From Marinospirillum sp035271045 (GTDB lineage Bacteria; Pseudomonadota; Gammaproteobacteria; Pseudomonadales; Halomonadaceae), in assembly GCF_035271045.1 (NCBI RefSeq), contig NZ_DATESC010000002.1, forward strand, positions 62,001 through 126,000: a stretch of 64,000 nucleotides of DNA, read 5' to 3'. The notes below the pieces were generated by a model, which made no database searches, was not told the origin of the DNA, and saw only the letters and a list, made by a program, of their open reading frames with translations. Positions 8,537 through 17,321 of the stretch are shown in pieces. Within the stretch, counting starts at the first letter, position 1, and every line of letters begins with the position of its first letter. Position numbers and translations under genes: made by a program.

Positions 8537-8899
8537 TGGTGGAGACGGCGGGAGTTGAACCCGCGTCCGTCGGCACTCTGCCCTTGGGTCTACATGCTTA
8601 GTTTCGTTCTTTGTTTTAACCGTTAGGTCTCCAACGAACAGGATACCCTTCAGCGATCTTCCGATTTAGTTTTAGCAGCGCCAACGAAAGCTATTTTTGC
8701 TGCGATCCTATCTGGCTGCGCTCAATAGTCTCAATTCACCGGCGATAGGCAACATGGCTTCATGAGTAGCCTAAGCGGCTAGAGCGTAATTATCGTCGTT
8801 TGCGACTATAATAGTTTGAAATAATTGATTTACGAGAGCTACTTCTCTCTCGGCATGCACCTCAGGTTTTGCTACCGGCGTCGAAGCCAGGACGTCCCC
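8537..8899 (-). ncRNA. ssrA: Transfer-messenger RNA (tmRNA, ssrA)
   Basis: About 363 nt. The 5' end GGGGACG pairs with 3' CGTCTCC-ACCA, including the G-U at the third position that alanyl-tRNA synthetase recognises. The T arm is seen as GGGTTCAACTCCCGCC near the 3' end. The tag reading frame is at 8771-8803 and encodes ANDDNYALAA followed by TAG. A -10-like TAGAAT lies about 15 nt before the 5' end (+ strand 8914-8919). tmRNA with SmpB rescues stalled ribosomes and tags the nascent peptide for proteolysis. The smpB gene is 42 bp upstream on the same strand. Confidence 0.96.
8771..8803 (-). other. tmRNA tag-peptide reading frame (ANDDNYALAA)
   Basis: Ten codons plus TAG inside ssrA. The encoded tag ends in the ALAA degron recognised by ClpXP/ClpAP and FtsH (ftsH lies at 35.7 kb). 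It is identical in type to gammaproteobacterial tags. Confidence 0.93.
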
Positions 8900-8941
8900 T
8901 TTAATGAACTCACATTCTAGCACAGTCACCTCGTTAAGCCA

Positions 8942-9424
8942 CTACTTATTCTTATCACGCATAATGCGCCCACGCTGGCGTTCCCAATCACGGTCTTTAT
9001 CATCTGCCCGCTTGTCGTGTAACTGCTTACCTTTCACCAAAGCTAATAAACATTTGATTTTATTGCCTTTCCAATACAGCGATAAAGGCACACACGTAAA
9101 ACCTTTTTGATTAATCTGCCCCAATAAACGCGCAATTTCTTTAGTATGCAGCAGCAACTTACGCGTGCGCGTTGGGTCGGCAATGACGTGTGTAGAAGCG
9201 CTGGGCAACGGCATAATGTGTGAACCCAGCAGCCAAGCTTCTTCATCTTTAATTAAAATATAAGTATCAGTAAGCTGGCCTTTGCCGGCTCTAAGACTTT
9301 TTACTTCCCAACCAGATAAGACCACACCGGCCTCAATGGTCGATTCAATGTGGTATTCATGCCGAGCGCGACGGTTAACCGCTATAGTGCCGCTGGGAGT
9401 TTTGTTTTTTGGTTTTTTAGCCAT
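8942..9424 (-). CDS. smpB: SsrA-binding protein SmpB
   Basis: 160 residues, the normal family length. Seen: IAVNRRARHEYHIESTIEAGVVLSGWEVKSLR at the start, the LLLHTKEI segment, KCLLALVKGKQLHDKR, and the basic C-terminal tail (KDRDWERQRGRIMR) that folds into the mRNA channel. SmpB binds the tRNA-like domain of tmRNA and brings it to stalled ribosomes. AAGGG lies upstream of the ATG. It is followed directly by ssrA and is divergent from ratA, a conserved gammaproteobacterial arrangement. Confidence 0.96.
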   Translation of the reverse strand: MAKKPKNKTPSGTIAVNRRARHEYHIESTIEAGVVLSGWEVKSLRAGKGQLTDTYILIKDEEAWLLGSHIMPLPSASTHVIADPTRTRKLLLHTKEIARLLGQINQKGFTCVPLSLYWKGNKIKCLLALVKGKQLHDKRADDKDRDWERQRGRIMRDKNK

Positions 9425-9553
9425 CGTCTGTTAGCCCTTGATATTAAATAGCTGGTGTTAAATAACGAAAAAAATGCGACTAAGGCGCAGCTATTAGTCA
9501 TCGTCTTGGTCATGTTAGAATTCAGCCCATACAGATAGAAAATGGAGTGAATT

Positions 9554-10000
9554 ATGAGTCGCATCAGCCGCTCTGCTTTAGTAATGCATTCTGCAAAAGA
9601 AATGTTTGAACTGGTTAATGATTGTGAATCTTACCCTAAATTTCTTCCAGGTTGCAGCAATGCGCGTCTGATTCATCGAGAAGAAAGCTATTTGATCGGT
9701 GAACTAGAGCTTTCTAAAGCCGGCATGAAATACACTTTTACCACGCGTAACGAATTATTCGACCCAGAACGCATTGAATTAAAGCTTGTTGATGGGCCGT
9801 TTAAAAAGCTAAACGGCAGTTGGTATTTTCAACCGCTGAGCGAAACCGCCTGTAAAGTGCATTTTGAGCTAGATTTTGAAGCCGGTGGCGGTCGTCTTGT
9901 TGCAGCAGTGTTAACGCCTTTGTTCAACCAAGTTGCTAGCGGTCAAGTAGAAGCCTTTGTTAAGCGTGCGGATGTAGTTTATGGCAAACCCAGCTTCTGA
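9554..10000 (+). CDS. ratA: RatA-like START-domain protein (type II toxin-antitoxin RatA family / coenzyme Q binding)
   Basis: 148 residues covering one START/SRPBCC (polyketide cyclase) domain. Typical features are MFELVNDCESYPKFLPGCSNARL, the LKLVDGPFKKLNGSW strand, and FELDFEAGGGRLVAAVLTPLFNQVA. In E. coli, RatA was reported to inhibit 70S assembly, while the mitochondrial relative Coq10 binds ubiquinone; which role applies here is not settled. GGAG precedes the ATG. Overlap with rnfH by 20 nt indicates an operon. Confidence 0.9.
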   Translation: MSRISRSALVMHSAKEMFELVNDCESYPKFLPGCSNARLIHREESYLIGELELSKAGMKYTFTTRNELFDPERIELKLVDGPFKKLNGSWYFQPLSETACKVHFELDFEAGGGRLVAAVLTPLFNQVASGQVEAFVKRADVVYGKPSF

Positions 10001-10283
10001 TATTGAAATTGAAGTGGCTTATGCCTTGCCTGACAAGCAAAAAATCCTTCAAATTGCAGTCGCAGCAGGCACCAGCGTGAAAATAGCAGCGCTTAACGCT
10101 GGCATAGAAAAACATTTTGCCGGATTAGACGTTGCAACAGCGCCATTAGGTATTTTTGGTAAGCTAATTGCTAAACCTACCGAACACGTGGTTAAAGAGG
10201 GCGACCGAATTGAAATCTATCGCCCTTTGTTAGCCGATCCTAAAGCGTCACGGATTAAACGCGCCGAGAAGAAAAGCAGTTAG
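9981..10283 (+). CDS. rnfH: RnfH family ubiquitin-like protein (UPF0125)
   Basis: 100 residues with the RnfH/UPF0125 beta-grasp pattern: IEIEVAYALPDKQKILQI, GIFGKLIAKPTEHVVKEGDRIEIYRPL, and the conserved ending LLADPKASRIKRAEKK. The family is ThiS/ubiquitin-like, and it accompanies ratA in most gammaproteobacteria. The molecular role is unclear; the name comes from an rnf cluster and does not prove a redox function. It starts inside ratA and overlaps the bamE stop by 4 nt tail to tail. Confidence 0.9.
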   Translation: MANPASDIEIEVAYALPDKQKILQIAVAAGTSVKIAALNAGIEKHFAGLDVATAPLGIFGKLIAKPTEHVVKEGDRIEIYRPLLADPKASRIKRAEKKSS

Positions 10284-10627
10284 CGTTGATGATCAAAATT
10301 GCTTAAACGCAACTCACCTTGGCTATTGATAGCAAAGTTTAACCTAAGCGTTTCGCGTTCAATAAGCTGTTGACCTTGGCGCAGTTGAGCAATGTAGTCC
10401 CACTGGTTAGGGTTGTCGGGCGCTTTTAAAAGTGGTGTACCTAAAATGTATAAAACTTGCGCTTGGCTCATACCCACTTTTAACTGGGCGACGGCTTCCT
10501 CATCTAAGATATTGCCTTGCGGAATGCCTTGTTGATAAGGGCTAAACAAGCTACAACCGCCTAAAGAAACGCTTATAAAAAAGGCGAACAGCATAAAGGT
10601 GAGTATTTTAGTCGGTTTTTTGTGCAT
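10280..10627 (-). CDS. bamE: Outer membrane assembly lipoprotein BamE (SmpA)
   Basis: 115 residues. A signal peptide with lipobox SLGGC (acylated Cys near 25) is followed by the SmpA/OmlA fold: GNILDEEAVAQLKVGMSQAQVLYILGTPLL and the NQWDYIAQLRQGQ strand. BamE is the small lipoprotein of the BamABCDE complex that inserts beta-barrel proteins in the outer membrane. It is divergent from fur, a conserved neighbourhood. Confidence 0.94.
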   Translation of the reverse strand: MHKKPTKILTFMLFAFFISVSLGGCSLFSPYQQGIPQGNILDEEAVAQLKVGMSQAQVLYILGTPLLKAPDNPNQWDYIAQLRQGQQLIERETLRLNFAINSQGELRLSNFDHQR

Positions 10628-10735
10628 TATGGGTTTAACTCTATTTTACTTCGGTCAATAATAGTAGGGTTCACATGATACTTAAACTTTGTGCTAGCGC
10701 GAAGTGTTCTGTTCACTTTTGTATTGAGAGCTCTT

Positions 10736-11149
10736 ATGGCTGATAAAAACCAAGAACTAAGAAAAGTGGGTCTTAAAGTGACCTTGCCACGTATCAAAAT
10801 TTTACAGGTATTGGAGCGTTGTGCAGACGACCATTTAAGCGCAGAAGATGTGTATAAAGCATTGATTGATGCGGATGAAGATGTCGGTTTAGCAACAGTC
10901 TATCGGGTATTAACCCAGTTTGAAGCAGCAGGCTTGGTAGATAAACACAACTTTGATGGCGGTCATGCAGTATTTGAGTTGTCGAAAGACGAACACCATG
11001 ACCATATGGTTGATGTTGAAACGGGCGATGTTATAGAGTTTTATGATGCAGGCTTAGAAGAACTGCAACAAAAGTTAGCAGAATCTCACGGTTTAGAGCT
11101 GGTTGACCACTCTTTAGTACTTTACGTTCGTAAAAAGAAAGCTAATTAA
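10736..11149 (+). CDS. fur: Ferric uptake regulator Fur
   Basis: 137 residues from ATG 10736 (MADKNQELRKVGLKVTLPRIKIL), preferred over GTG 10691, which adds a tail absent from Fur proteins. It has the N-terminal winged helix (HLSAEDVYKAL, LATVYRVLTQFEAAGLV), then the metal region KDEHHDHMVDVETGDVIEF. The CxxC pair of E. coli Fur is absent, as in Pseudomonas Fur. Fe(II)-Fur represses iron-uptake genes and iron-responsive sRNAs. A Fur-box-like promoter is found at 62.43 kb in this window. Confidence 0.95.
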   Translation: MADKNQELRKVGLKVTLPRIKILQVLERCADDHLSAEDVYKALIDADEDVGLATVYRVLTQFEAAGLVDKHNFDGGHAVFELSKDEHHDHMVDVETGDVIEFYDAGLEELQQKLAESHGLELVDHSLVLYVRKKKAN

Positions 11150-11169
11150 AATTTAAAATTAAAGCCGCT

Positions 11170-12825
11170 CTAGTGGCGGCTACCTTTTAGCATTTCTTTA
11201 GCATGAGCCAATGTATGTTCTGAAAGTTTAATCCCACCCAGCATTCTAGCCAATTCACCAACACGGCCTTTTTCGTCTAATAAAACCATCTGCGTAAGCG
11301 TAGTGTTTTGATCCATTTGCTTGTGAATGTGCAGGTGTTGGTCGCCTTGCGCTGCGACTTGCGGCAAGTGGGTCACGCAAAGTATTTGTCCACGGCTGGC
11401 AAGTTGCTTTAATAAACGGCCAACAATTTCTGCGGTTGCACCTGAAATACCCACATCCACCTCATCAAAGACCAGCGTGGGTATACTGCTGGTTTGTGCA
11501 GTAATTACTTGAATAGCAAGGCTGATTCGGGATAATTCACCACCTGAAGCAATGCGAATTAAAGGTTTGGCAGGTTGACCGAGGTTGGGTGCAATCAAAA
11601 ATTCAACTTCATCTAAACCGTTGGCGTGCAAGCCTTCTAAGGGTTTTAAACTGACTTTAAATTGGCTTTTCTCCATGCCTAAATACGCCAATTGTTCATC
11701 CACTGCTTGCTGTAATTTATTGGCTGCGGTGGTGCGCTCTTGGTGCAGCGTTTCGGCTTGCTGACGGTATTGAGTGCTTAGCGCCGTCAATTCGCTATTT
11801 AATAAATCTAAATGGGTTTCACTGTTGTCTAGCGCGTTTAAGGCTTGTTTTAATTGGGCATGGTGGGCTGGCAGTTCTTCAGCTTGTAAATGATGCTTAC
11901 GCGCCATTTGGTAAATATCGCTTAAACGTGCTTCCACCCATTGCAGGCGTTCAGGGTCTATTTCTAGCGTACTGGCATAATGTTCAAGTTCACGACTGGT
12001 TTCTTGCAGTTGAATTTGTGCTTCACTCAACATTTGTAAAACGGGCTGTAAATTAGGGGCTTTAAGTTCGCTAATGAGTTGTAAGGCTTGATTCACTCGC
12101 TGCAACGCTGCACCCTCTTCATGGTCACACAAATCTAATGCTTGTTGACTGGTTTGAATAAGCTGTTCAGCATTGGCAAGCTGCTGCTGTTCGGTTTCTA
12201 ACGCGCTTAATTCGTCGGCTTGCAGCGCTAACTGGTCAAGTTCGTCAATTTGGTAACGCAACAGTTGCACACGCGCTTGCTGTACATCGTCCTGCTCACG
12301 CAAGCTTTCAATGCGTTTATGTACCCTGTGCCAACTGCGATAAGTCGCCGTTAATTGCGTGGTTTGTGGTTGTAGTCCAGCGTATTGGTCAAGAATTTTT
12401 AGGTGAACATCTTTGCGTAACAAAGATTGATGCGCGTGCTGCCCATGAATGTCTAACAGCAGCTCACCCAAGGCTTTTAGGTGCTGAACAGGGCAAGACT
12501 GACCATTAATCCAAGCTTTAGAACGCCCATTTTTTTGCAGGCTGCGGCGTAAAATGCACGTATCGCTGTTTAGCGCGTGCTGAATTAACCAATCTTTGGC
12601 GTGGGGTAATTGGCTTAAATCAAAGCTAGCGGTTATTTCTGCTCGATCAGCGCCGTGGCGAATGCTATCGCTGTCACAACGATCACCCAGTGCTAAACCT
12701 AAAGCTTGTAGTAGAATTGACTTACCTGCACCTGTTTCGCCGGTAATAACCGTCATACCTTTACTAAATTCAAGCGCTAGGTGGTCGACGATAGCAAGTT
12801 GTTGAATACTTAGGCTGACCAGCAT
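11170..12825 (-). CDS. recN: DNA repair ATPase RecN
   Basis: 551 residues from ATG 12825, which has a strong AGGAGG; the longer ORF to 12906 adds residues that are not RecN-like. It is an SMC-like protein: Walker A GETGAGKS near residue 30, a long coiled-coil middle (about 150-370), the signature SGGELSR, and Walker B VFDEVDVGISG. RecN acts in double-strand break repair, binding ends and promoting RecA-dependent recombination. A GCCGC/GCGGC hairpin overlapping the stop, then T-rich DNA on the minus strand, probably ends transcription. It is divergent from gmk. Confidence 0.95.
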   Translation of the reverse strand: MLVSLSIQQLAIVDHLALEFSKGMTVITGETGAGKSILLQALGLALGDRCDSDSIRHGADRAEITASFDLSQLPHAKDWLIQHALNSDTCILRRSLQKNGRSKAWINGQSCPVQHLKALGELLLDIHGQHAHQSLLRKDVHLKILDQYAGLQPQTTQLTATYRSWHRVHKRIESLREQDDVQQARVQLLRYQIDELDQLALQADELSALETEQQQLANAEQLIQTSQQALDLCDHEEGAALQRVNQALQLISELKAPNLQPVLQMLSEAQIQLQETSRELEHYASTLEIDPERLQWVEARLSDIYQMARKHHLQAEELPAHHAQLKQALNALDNSETHLDLLNSELTALSTQYRQQAETLHQERTTAANKLQQAVDEQLAYLGMEKSQFKVSLKPLEGLHANGLDEVEFLIAPNLGQPAKPLIRIASGGELSRISLAIQVITAQTSSIPTLVFDEVDVGISGATAEIVGRLLKQLASRGQILCVTHLPQVAAQGDQHLHIHKQMDQNTTLTQMVLLDEKGRVGELARMLGGIKLSEHTLAHAKEMLKGSRH

Positions 12826-12941
12826 GATGCGCCTCCTGTTAGTATATACAGCTAGTGGGTGTACACCGCTCAGTTTATACCTTAGTGTTTGTTTTTTCAC
12901 AAACAAGTGTTTATTTTTAAGCCTATTTTAGAGGATTTTTT

Positions 12942-13580
12942 ATGGCACAGTCACCAAACAGCCAAGGTCGTCTTTATATATTTTCTGCTCCCTCTGGCGC
13001 AGGTAAAACCAGTTTAGTTGCAGCACTTTTACAAACATTAAAGCAAGTAGAAGTATCCGTTTCACACACCACACGCCCCATGCGCTCTGGCGAAAAAGAC
13101 GGTGTTAATTATCATTTTGTAAACAAACAGGCATTTCAGGCACTCGTTGAGCAAGGTGCTTTTTTTGAACACGCCCAAGTCTTTAACAATAATTATGGTA
13201 CATCGCGACTTGCTATTAACCAGCGTTTAGAAGCCGGTATAGATGTTATTTTAGAAATTGATTGGCAAGGCGCACAGCAAGTTAGAGCGCAGCAGCCCGA
13301 AGCAATTGGCGTGTTTATTTTACCCCCATCGTTACAAGCTTTACGTGATCGCTTAAATGCGCGTGGGCAAGATTCTGAAGCAGTCATTGAAAGTAGAATG
13401 CAGCAAGCAATAAGCGAGATGAGTCATTGGCACGAATACGATTATTTGGTCATAAACGATGACTTTACTCAGGCGTTAGGCGAGATAAATGCTATTTTTG
13501 TGGCTAAAAGGTTAGAATTAGCCAAGCAGCGTACTAAAAACGCCGTTTTATTGGCTGAACTTGCACTCACCAAAGCGTGA
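12942..13580 (+). CDS. gmk: Guanylate kinase
   Basis: 212 residues. P-loop SAPSGAGKTS near residues 15-24, then VSHTTRPMRSGEKDGVNYHFV (GMP binding), IDVILEIDWQGAQQVR, and the lid region LRDRLNARGQDS. It converts GMP and ATP to GDP and ADP in the cytoplasm. AGAGGA precedes the ATG. It heads the gmk-rpoZ-spoT-ridA run, a linkage joining guanine nucleotide supply to (p)ppGpp metabolism. Confidence 0.96.
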   Translation: MAQSPNSQGRLYIFSAPSGAGKTSLVAALLQTLKQVEVSVSHTTRPMRSGEKDGVNYHFVNKQAFQALVEQGAFFEHAQVFNNNYGTSRLAINQRLEAGIDVILEIDWQGAQQVRAQQPEAIGVFILPPSLQALRDRLNARGQDSEAVIESRMQQAISEMSHWHEYDYLVINDDFTQALGEINAIFVAKRLELAKQRTKNAVLLAELALTKA

Positions 13581-13658
13581 TGGCTCTTGTTGCAGGGTGT
13601 GTTGCTCCGTTACACTAAGGTCAATTCATTACTTATTTATTTAAACAGGTGTTACTTA

Positions 13659-13910
13659 ATGGCTCGAGTTACTGTTGAAGATTGTCTTGAAAATGTTGCG
13701 AATCGTTTTGAGTTAGTGATGGTAGCTAGCAAACGCGCGCGTCAGTTAACGATTGGTGGTAAAGAGCCGCGTATTGGTTGGGAAAATGATAAAGCAACAG
13801 TTGTTGCATTAAGAGAAGTTGCTGAAGGTTTTACTAATGCATCTATTTTAGATGAAGCAGAAGTTAAGCCAGTGGTTGTTATTGAAGAGCAGTCACCACA
13901 GGAGTATTAA
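13659..13910 (+). CDS. rpoZ: RNA polymerase omega subunit
   Basis: 83 residues from ATG 13659 (MARVTVEDCLENVANRFELVMVASKRARQL), the standard omega N-terminus; the longer ORF at 13587 is an artefact. The conserved helix with ARQL and PRIGWENDKATVVALREVA is present. Omega binds the beta' C-terminus and helps RNA polymerase assembly and the ppGpp response. It sits between gmk and spoT as usual. Confidence 0.95.
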   Translation: MARVTVEDCLENVANRFELVMVASKRARQLTIGGKEPRIGWENDKATVVALREVAEGFTNASILDEAEVKPVVVIEEQSPQEY

Positions 13911-13967
13911 TCCCATGCTATTGATTACCCTACCTTGTTGCGGCATTGAACGTTGGACGGTCGGGTA

Positions 13968-16088
13968 ATGAATACCATTGATGACCTGTGCGACCGACTA
14001 AAAGGCTACTTGCCTGCTGATGAAATTCAGCAGGTACGTCGTGCCTACTTTTATGCTGAACAAGCCCATGACGGGCAAAAACGCAGCTCTGGCGAGCCTT
14101 ATGTTAGTCACCCGCTGGCGGTTGCCACTATTCTTGCTAATTTGCACATGGATCATCAAGCGCTGATTGCAGCACTGTTGCATGATGTGATTGAAGATAC
14201 TGGCGTTAGTAAAACAGCCGTTGCCACCCAATTTGGCGAAATCGTTGCCGAGTTAGTTGATGGTGTTTCTAAGCTAACCCAAATTACTTTTGAATCTAAA
14301 GCCGAAGCCCAAGCCGAAAACTTTCGTAAAATGGTTTTGGCGATGGCAGAAGATATACGTGTCATTATCGTTAAGCTAGCTGACCGCTTGCATAATATGC
14401 GTACTTTGGGCGTACTTAGACCCGACAAAAAGCGCCGTATTAGCCGAGAAACCCTTGATATTTATGCCCCAATTGCGAATCGTTTAGGCATTAATACGCT
14501 GCGTTTAGAACTAGAAGAATTAAGTTTTCAAGGCATTTATCCGATGCGCTATAAGCAGCTTAAATTAGCGGTGATAAAAGCACGTGGAAATCGCAAAGAC
14601 CTAGTTAAAAAGATTCAAGCACGCTTACAAGAAAGGCTGGATGCAGAAGGTTTAAGTGGGCACGTTGTCGGACGCGAGAAGAATCTATTTTCGCTTTACA
14701 ACAAAATGAAAGAACAAAAAAAAGCCTTTAAAGCCGTTATGGATGTTCATGCCTTTCGAATTCTGACTGATTCCATTGATGATTGTTACCGTATTTTAGG
14801 CGTTGTTCATAACACTTTCAAGCCCGTTCCCGGACGTTTTAAAGACTACATTGCCATTCCAAAAGCCAACGGCTATCAGTCTTTGCACACCTCTTTAATT
14901 GGTTTAAGTGGCACACCCATTGAAGTGCAAATTCGTACCCGTGAAATGGAGTCTATGGCCAATAACGGTGTTGCAGCGCATTGGTTGTATAAAGCGGGGC
15001 AAACCGATCATCCAATTGCTGAAGGCAGTCATGCCAGAGCGCGTCAATGGGTGAAAGGCTTGTTAGAAATGCAGCAACGAGCAGGTAATTCATTAGAATT
15101 TATTGAGAACGTTAAGGTTGATTTATTCCCCGATGAAATCTATATTTTCACACCGCGTGGCGAAATTATGGAGTTACCTAAAGACTCTACACCCGTCGAC
15201 TTTGCCTATGCCGTTCACACTGATATTGGTCATGCCTGCGTTGCTTGCCGTGTTGATCGTAAATTAGTGCCGTTATCGGCCAAACTGCACAGCGGCCAAA
15301 CAGTTGAAATTATTACAGCATCAGGGGCTCGCCCTAATTTAGCTTGGTTATCGTTTATTACCACCGCACGGGCACGGTCGGCGATTCACCATTATTTAAA
15401 ACAGCAGCAGCGCACTGAATCTGCCACGCTGGGGCGACGTTTGTTAGAAAAAGCGTTAAGCCAGTTTGATGTTGAGCTAGAAAAAATCAGTGAAGAACGC
15501 CTTGCACCCTTGTTAAAAGAGATGGACGTTAGCTCGCTGCAAGCATTATTAGAAGCCATTGGCTTGGGCGAACGCATGGCTTATGCCGTTGTGCGACGCT
15601 TATTAAATGATGTGGAAATTAAAACCGAAGCCATTGATAACCAAGAAGCGTCGATGGTTATTCATGGCACAGAAGGCTTAGTGGTTAGTTTTGCACGTTG
15701 TTGCCACCCCATTCCGGGCGATTCGATTCTAGGTCACATTAGTTTTGGCAGCGGCATTGTAGTACACCGTGATAATTGCCGTAAGCTAATAGGCATTCGA
15801 GAAAACCCTGAAAAATGCGTCACTTTACGCTGGGCTGATGCCGTTGCGGGTGAATTTAGCGTTAATCTGCGCTTAGAAATAAAACTACAGCGCGATACTA
15901 TCGCCCGCATTGCAACGCTAATAGCAGAAATGGACGCAGGATTAGACGGTGTGAATGTTGATGAACGTGATATGCACATTTCAACATTAACGTTAAGCGT
16001 ATTGGTTAAAGACCGCATTCACCTTGCCAGATTAATGAAAAAGCTTAGGTTGATTTCTGAAATAAGCAGAGTCGTTCGCCTGCGTTAG
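13968..16088 (+). CDS. spoT: Bifunctional (p)ppGpp synthetase/hydrolase SpoT
   Basis: 706 residues from ATG 13968; the TTG at 13953 adds only MDGRV. An N-terminal HD hydrolase domain has HDVIEDT with His72-Asp73 and is intact. The synthetase domain follows (FKDYIAIPKANGYQSLHTSL, EVQIRTREMESMANNGVAAHW), then TGS (DEIYIFTPRGEIMELPKDSTPVDFAYAVHT), a Cys-containing region (VSFARCCHPIPGDSILG), and a C-terminal ACT domain. SpoT balances the alarmone in response to carbon, fatty acid and other stress. An intact HD motif separates it from RelA. Confidence 0.96.
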   Translation: MNTIDDLCDRLKGYLPADEIQQVRRAYFYAEQAHDGQKRSSGEPYVSHPLAVATILANLHMDHQALIAALLHDVIEDTGVSKTAVATQFGEIVAELVDGVSKLTQITFESKAEAQAENFRKMVLAMAEDIRVIIVKLADRLHNMRTLGVLRPDKKRRISRETLDIYAPIANRLGINTLRLELEELSFQGIYPMRYKQLKLAVIKARGNRKDLVKKIQARLQERLDAEGLSGHVVGREKNLFSLYNKMKEQKKAFKAVMDVHAFRILTDSIDDCYRILGVVHNTFKPVPGRFKDYIAIPKANGYQSLHTSLIGLSGTPIEVQIRTREMESMANNGVAAHWLYKAGQTDHPIAEGSHARARQWVKGLLEMQQRAGNSLEFIENVKVDLFPDEIYIFTPRGEIMELPKDSTPVDFAYAVHTDIGHACVACRVDRKLVPLSAKLHSGQTVEIITASGARPNLAWLSFITTARARSAIHHYLKQQQRTESATLGRRLLEKALSQFDVELEKISEERLAPLLKEMDVSSLQALLEAIGLGERMAYAVVRRLLNDVEIKTEAIDNQEASMVIHGTEGLVVSFARCCHPIPGDSILGHISFGSGIVVHRDNCRKLIGIRENPEKCVTLRWADAVAGEFSVNLRLEIKLQRDTIARIATLIAEMDAGLDGVNVDERDMHISTLTLSVLVKDRIHLARLMKKLRLISEISRVVRLR

Positions 16089-16131
16089 TGATTTATTTAG
16101 ATTAATCGTTAAATTTAAGGATCAGTAAATT

Positions 16132-16521
16132 ATGAGTAACCGTGCCATTATTAATACCGACCAAGCACCACAAGCCATAGGCACTTATTCGCAAGCCGTT
16201 AAAGCAGGCAACACGGTTTATTTGTCAGGACAGATTGCGCTAGTACCAGCGACGATGGAAATCGTAGACGGTGGTTTTGAAGCCCAAGCTATACAAGTTT
16301 TTGAAAACTTGCAGGCGGTTTGTGTGGCGGCTGGTGGCAGTATGGATGAAATCGTTAAAGTGAATCTTTACCTAACCGACTTGGCTAACTTCACAATCGT
16401 GAATGAAGTTATGGCGCGCTATTTTAGCCAGCCCTACCCAGCCAGAGCCGCTGTGCAAGTTGCTGCTTTGCCCAAGGGTGTTGCCTTTGAAGCAGAAGCA
16501 GTCATGGTAATTGGCGATTAG
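16132..16521 (+). CDS. ridA: Enamine/imine deaminase RidA
   Basis: 129 residues of the YjgF/YER057c/UK114 family: APQAIGTYSQAVKAGNTVYLSGQIALVPAT at the start, the VKVNLYLTDLANF strand, and the Arg in YPARAAVQVAALPKGVAFEAEAV that binds the substrate carboxylate. It hydrolyses reactive 2-aminoacrylate from PLP enzymes. AAGGA precedes the ATG. It follows spoT as in many gammaproteobacteria and overlaps the ribA stop by 4 nt tail to tail. Confidence 0.95.
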   Translation: MSNRAIINTDQAPQAIGTYSQAVKAGNTVYLSGQIALVPATMEIVDGGFEAQAIQVFENLQAVCVAAGGSMDEIVKVNLYLTDLANFTIVNEVMARYFSQPYPARAAVQVAALPKGVAFEAEAVMVIGD

Positions 16522-17123
16522 CGTTTAAAGTCGTTTGCGTTCATTAAATGCCCTAACTTGCTGGCTTTGGTGTCTAAATAGTCAGCATTGTGAGGGTTAA
16601 GGCCAGTGGTTAGCGGAATGCGTTCGTCAACGTTAATACCGTAGCGGGTGAAAGCATCAATTTTTCTTGGATTGTTAGTCATTAAGCGCACACTGTTAAT
16701 GCCTAAGTGTTCAAGCATAGAAGGCAGCATAGAATAATCACGCATATCAGCTGCAAAACCTAGCTGCTCATTGGCTTCAACGGTATCTGCACCGCCATCT
16801 TGTAAGTTGTAAGCCCGAATTTTATTAAGCAGCCCAATCCCCCGACCTTCTTGGCGCAAATAAAATAAAGCACCACGCCCTTCGGTAGCAATACGCTTTA
16901 AGGCTTCTTGAAGCTGAAAACCACAGTCGCAACGTAAAGAAAATAAAGCATCACCGGTTAGGCATTCAGAATGGATACGTGCCAAAACAGCTTCTGCCGT
17001 GTCTAAATCACCCAGCGTTAAAGCTAAATGTTCTTTGCCAGTTTCGCTGTCCTCAAAGCCATGCATGGTGAAGACAGCCCAAGGGGTAGGTAAGCGGGAA
17101 GACGCAATAAAACGCAAAGTCAC
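16518..17123 (-). CDS. ribA: GTP cyclohydrolase II
   Basis: 201 residues. Zinc-binding Cys ligands in HSECLTGDALFSLRCDC, then YLRQEGRGIGLLNKIRAYNLQD (catalytic Arg region), RDYSMLPSMLEHLG, and LMTNNPRKIDAFTRYGI. It turns GTP into the first committed riboflavin precursor. It stands alone and has no fused RibB domain. No FMN riboswitch is seen upstream. It is divergent from hemE. Confidence 0.95.
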   Translation of the reverse strand: MTLRFIASSRLPTPWAVFTMHGFEDSETGKEHLALTLGDLDTAEAVLARIHSECLTGDALFSLRCDCGFQLQEALKRIATEGRGALFYLRQEGRGIGLLNKIRAYNLQDGGADTVEANEQLGFAADMRDYSMLPSMLEHLGINSVRLMTNNPRKIDAFTRYGINVDERIPLTTGLNPHNADYLDTKASKLGHLMNANDFKR

Positions 17124-17321
17124 AAGCTTGGTCTCACAGTTATAGGTTGCTAAAGTTAAGTCTAAGTCGTTAAATTTTTGGCTATTCTACGCGTTAACCA
17201 AGCTTTAGGCAGCAATTGCAACTATATATTTCTTTTAATTAAACTGACCCACAGCGTTAACACGGCTAGAATGCTTATAAACAAAGTGGTTTTTAAGTCA
17301 ATTATTATTTAGGAAAGTTTC

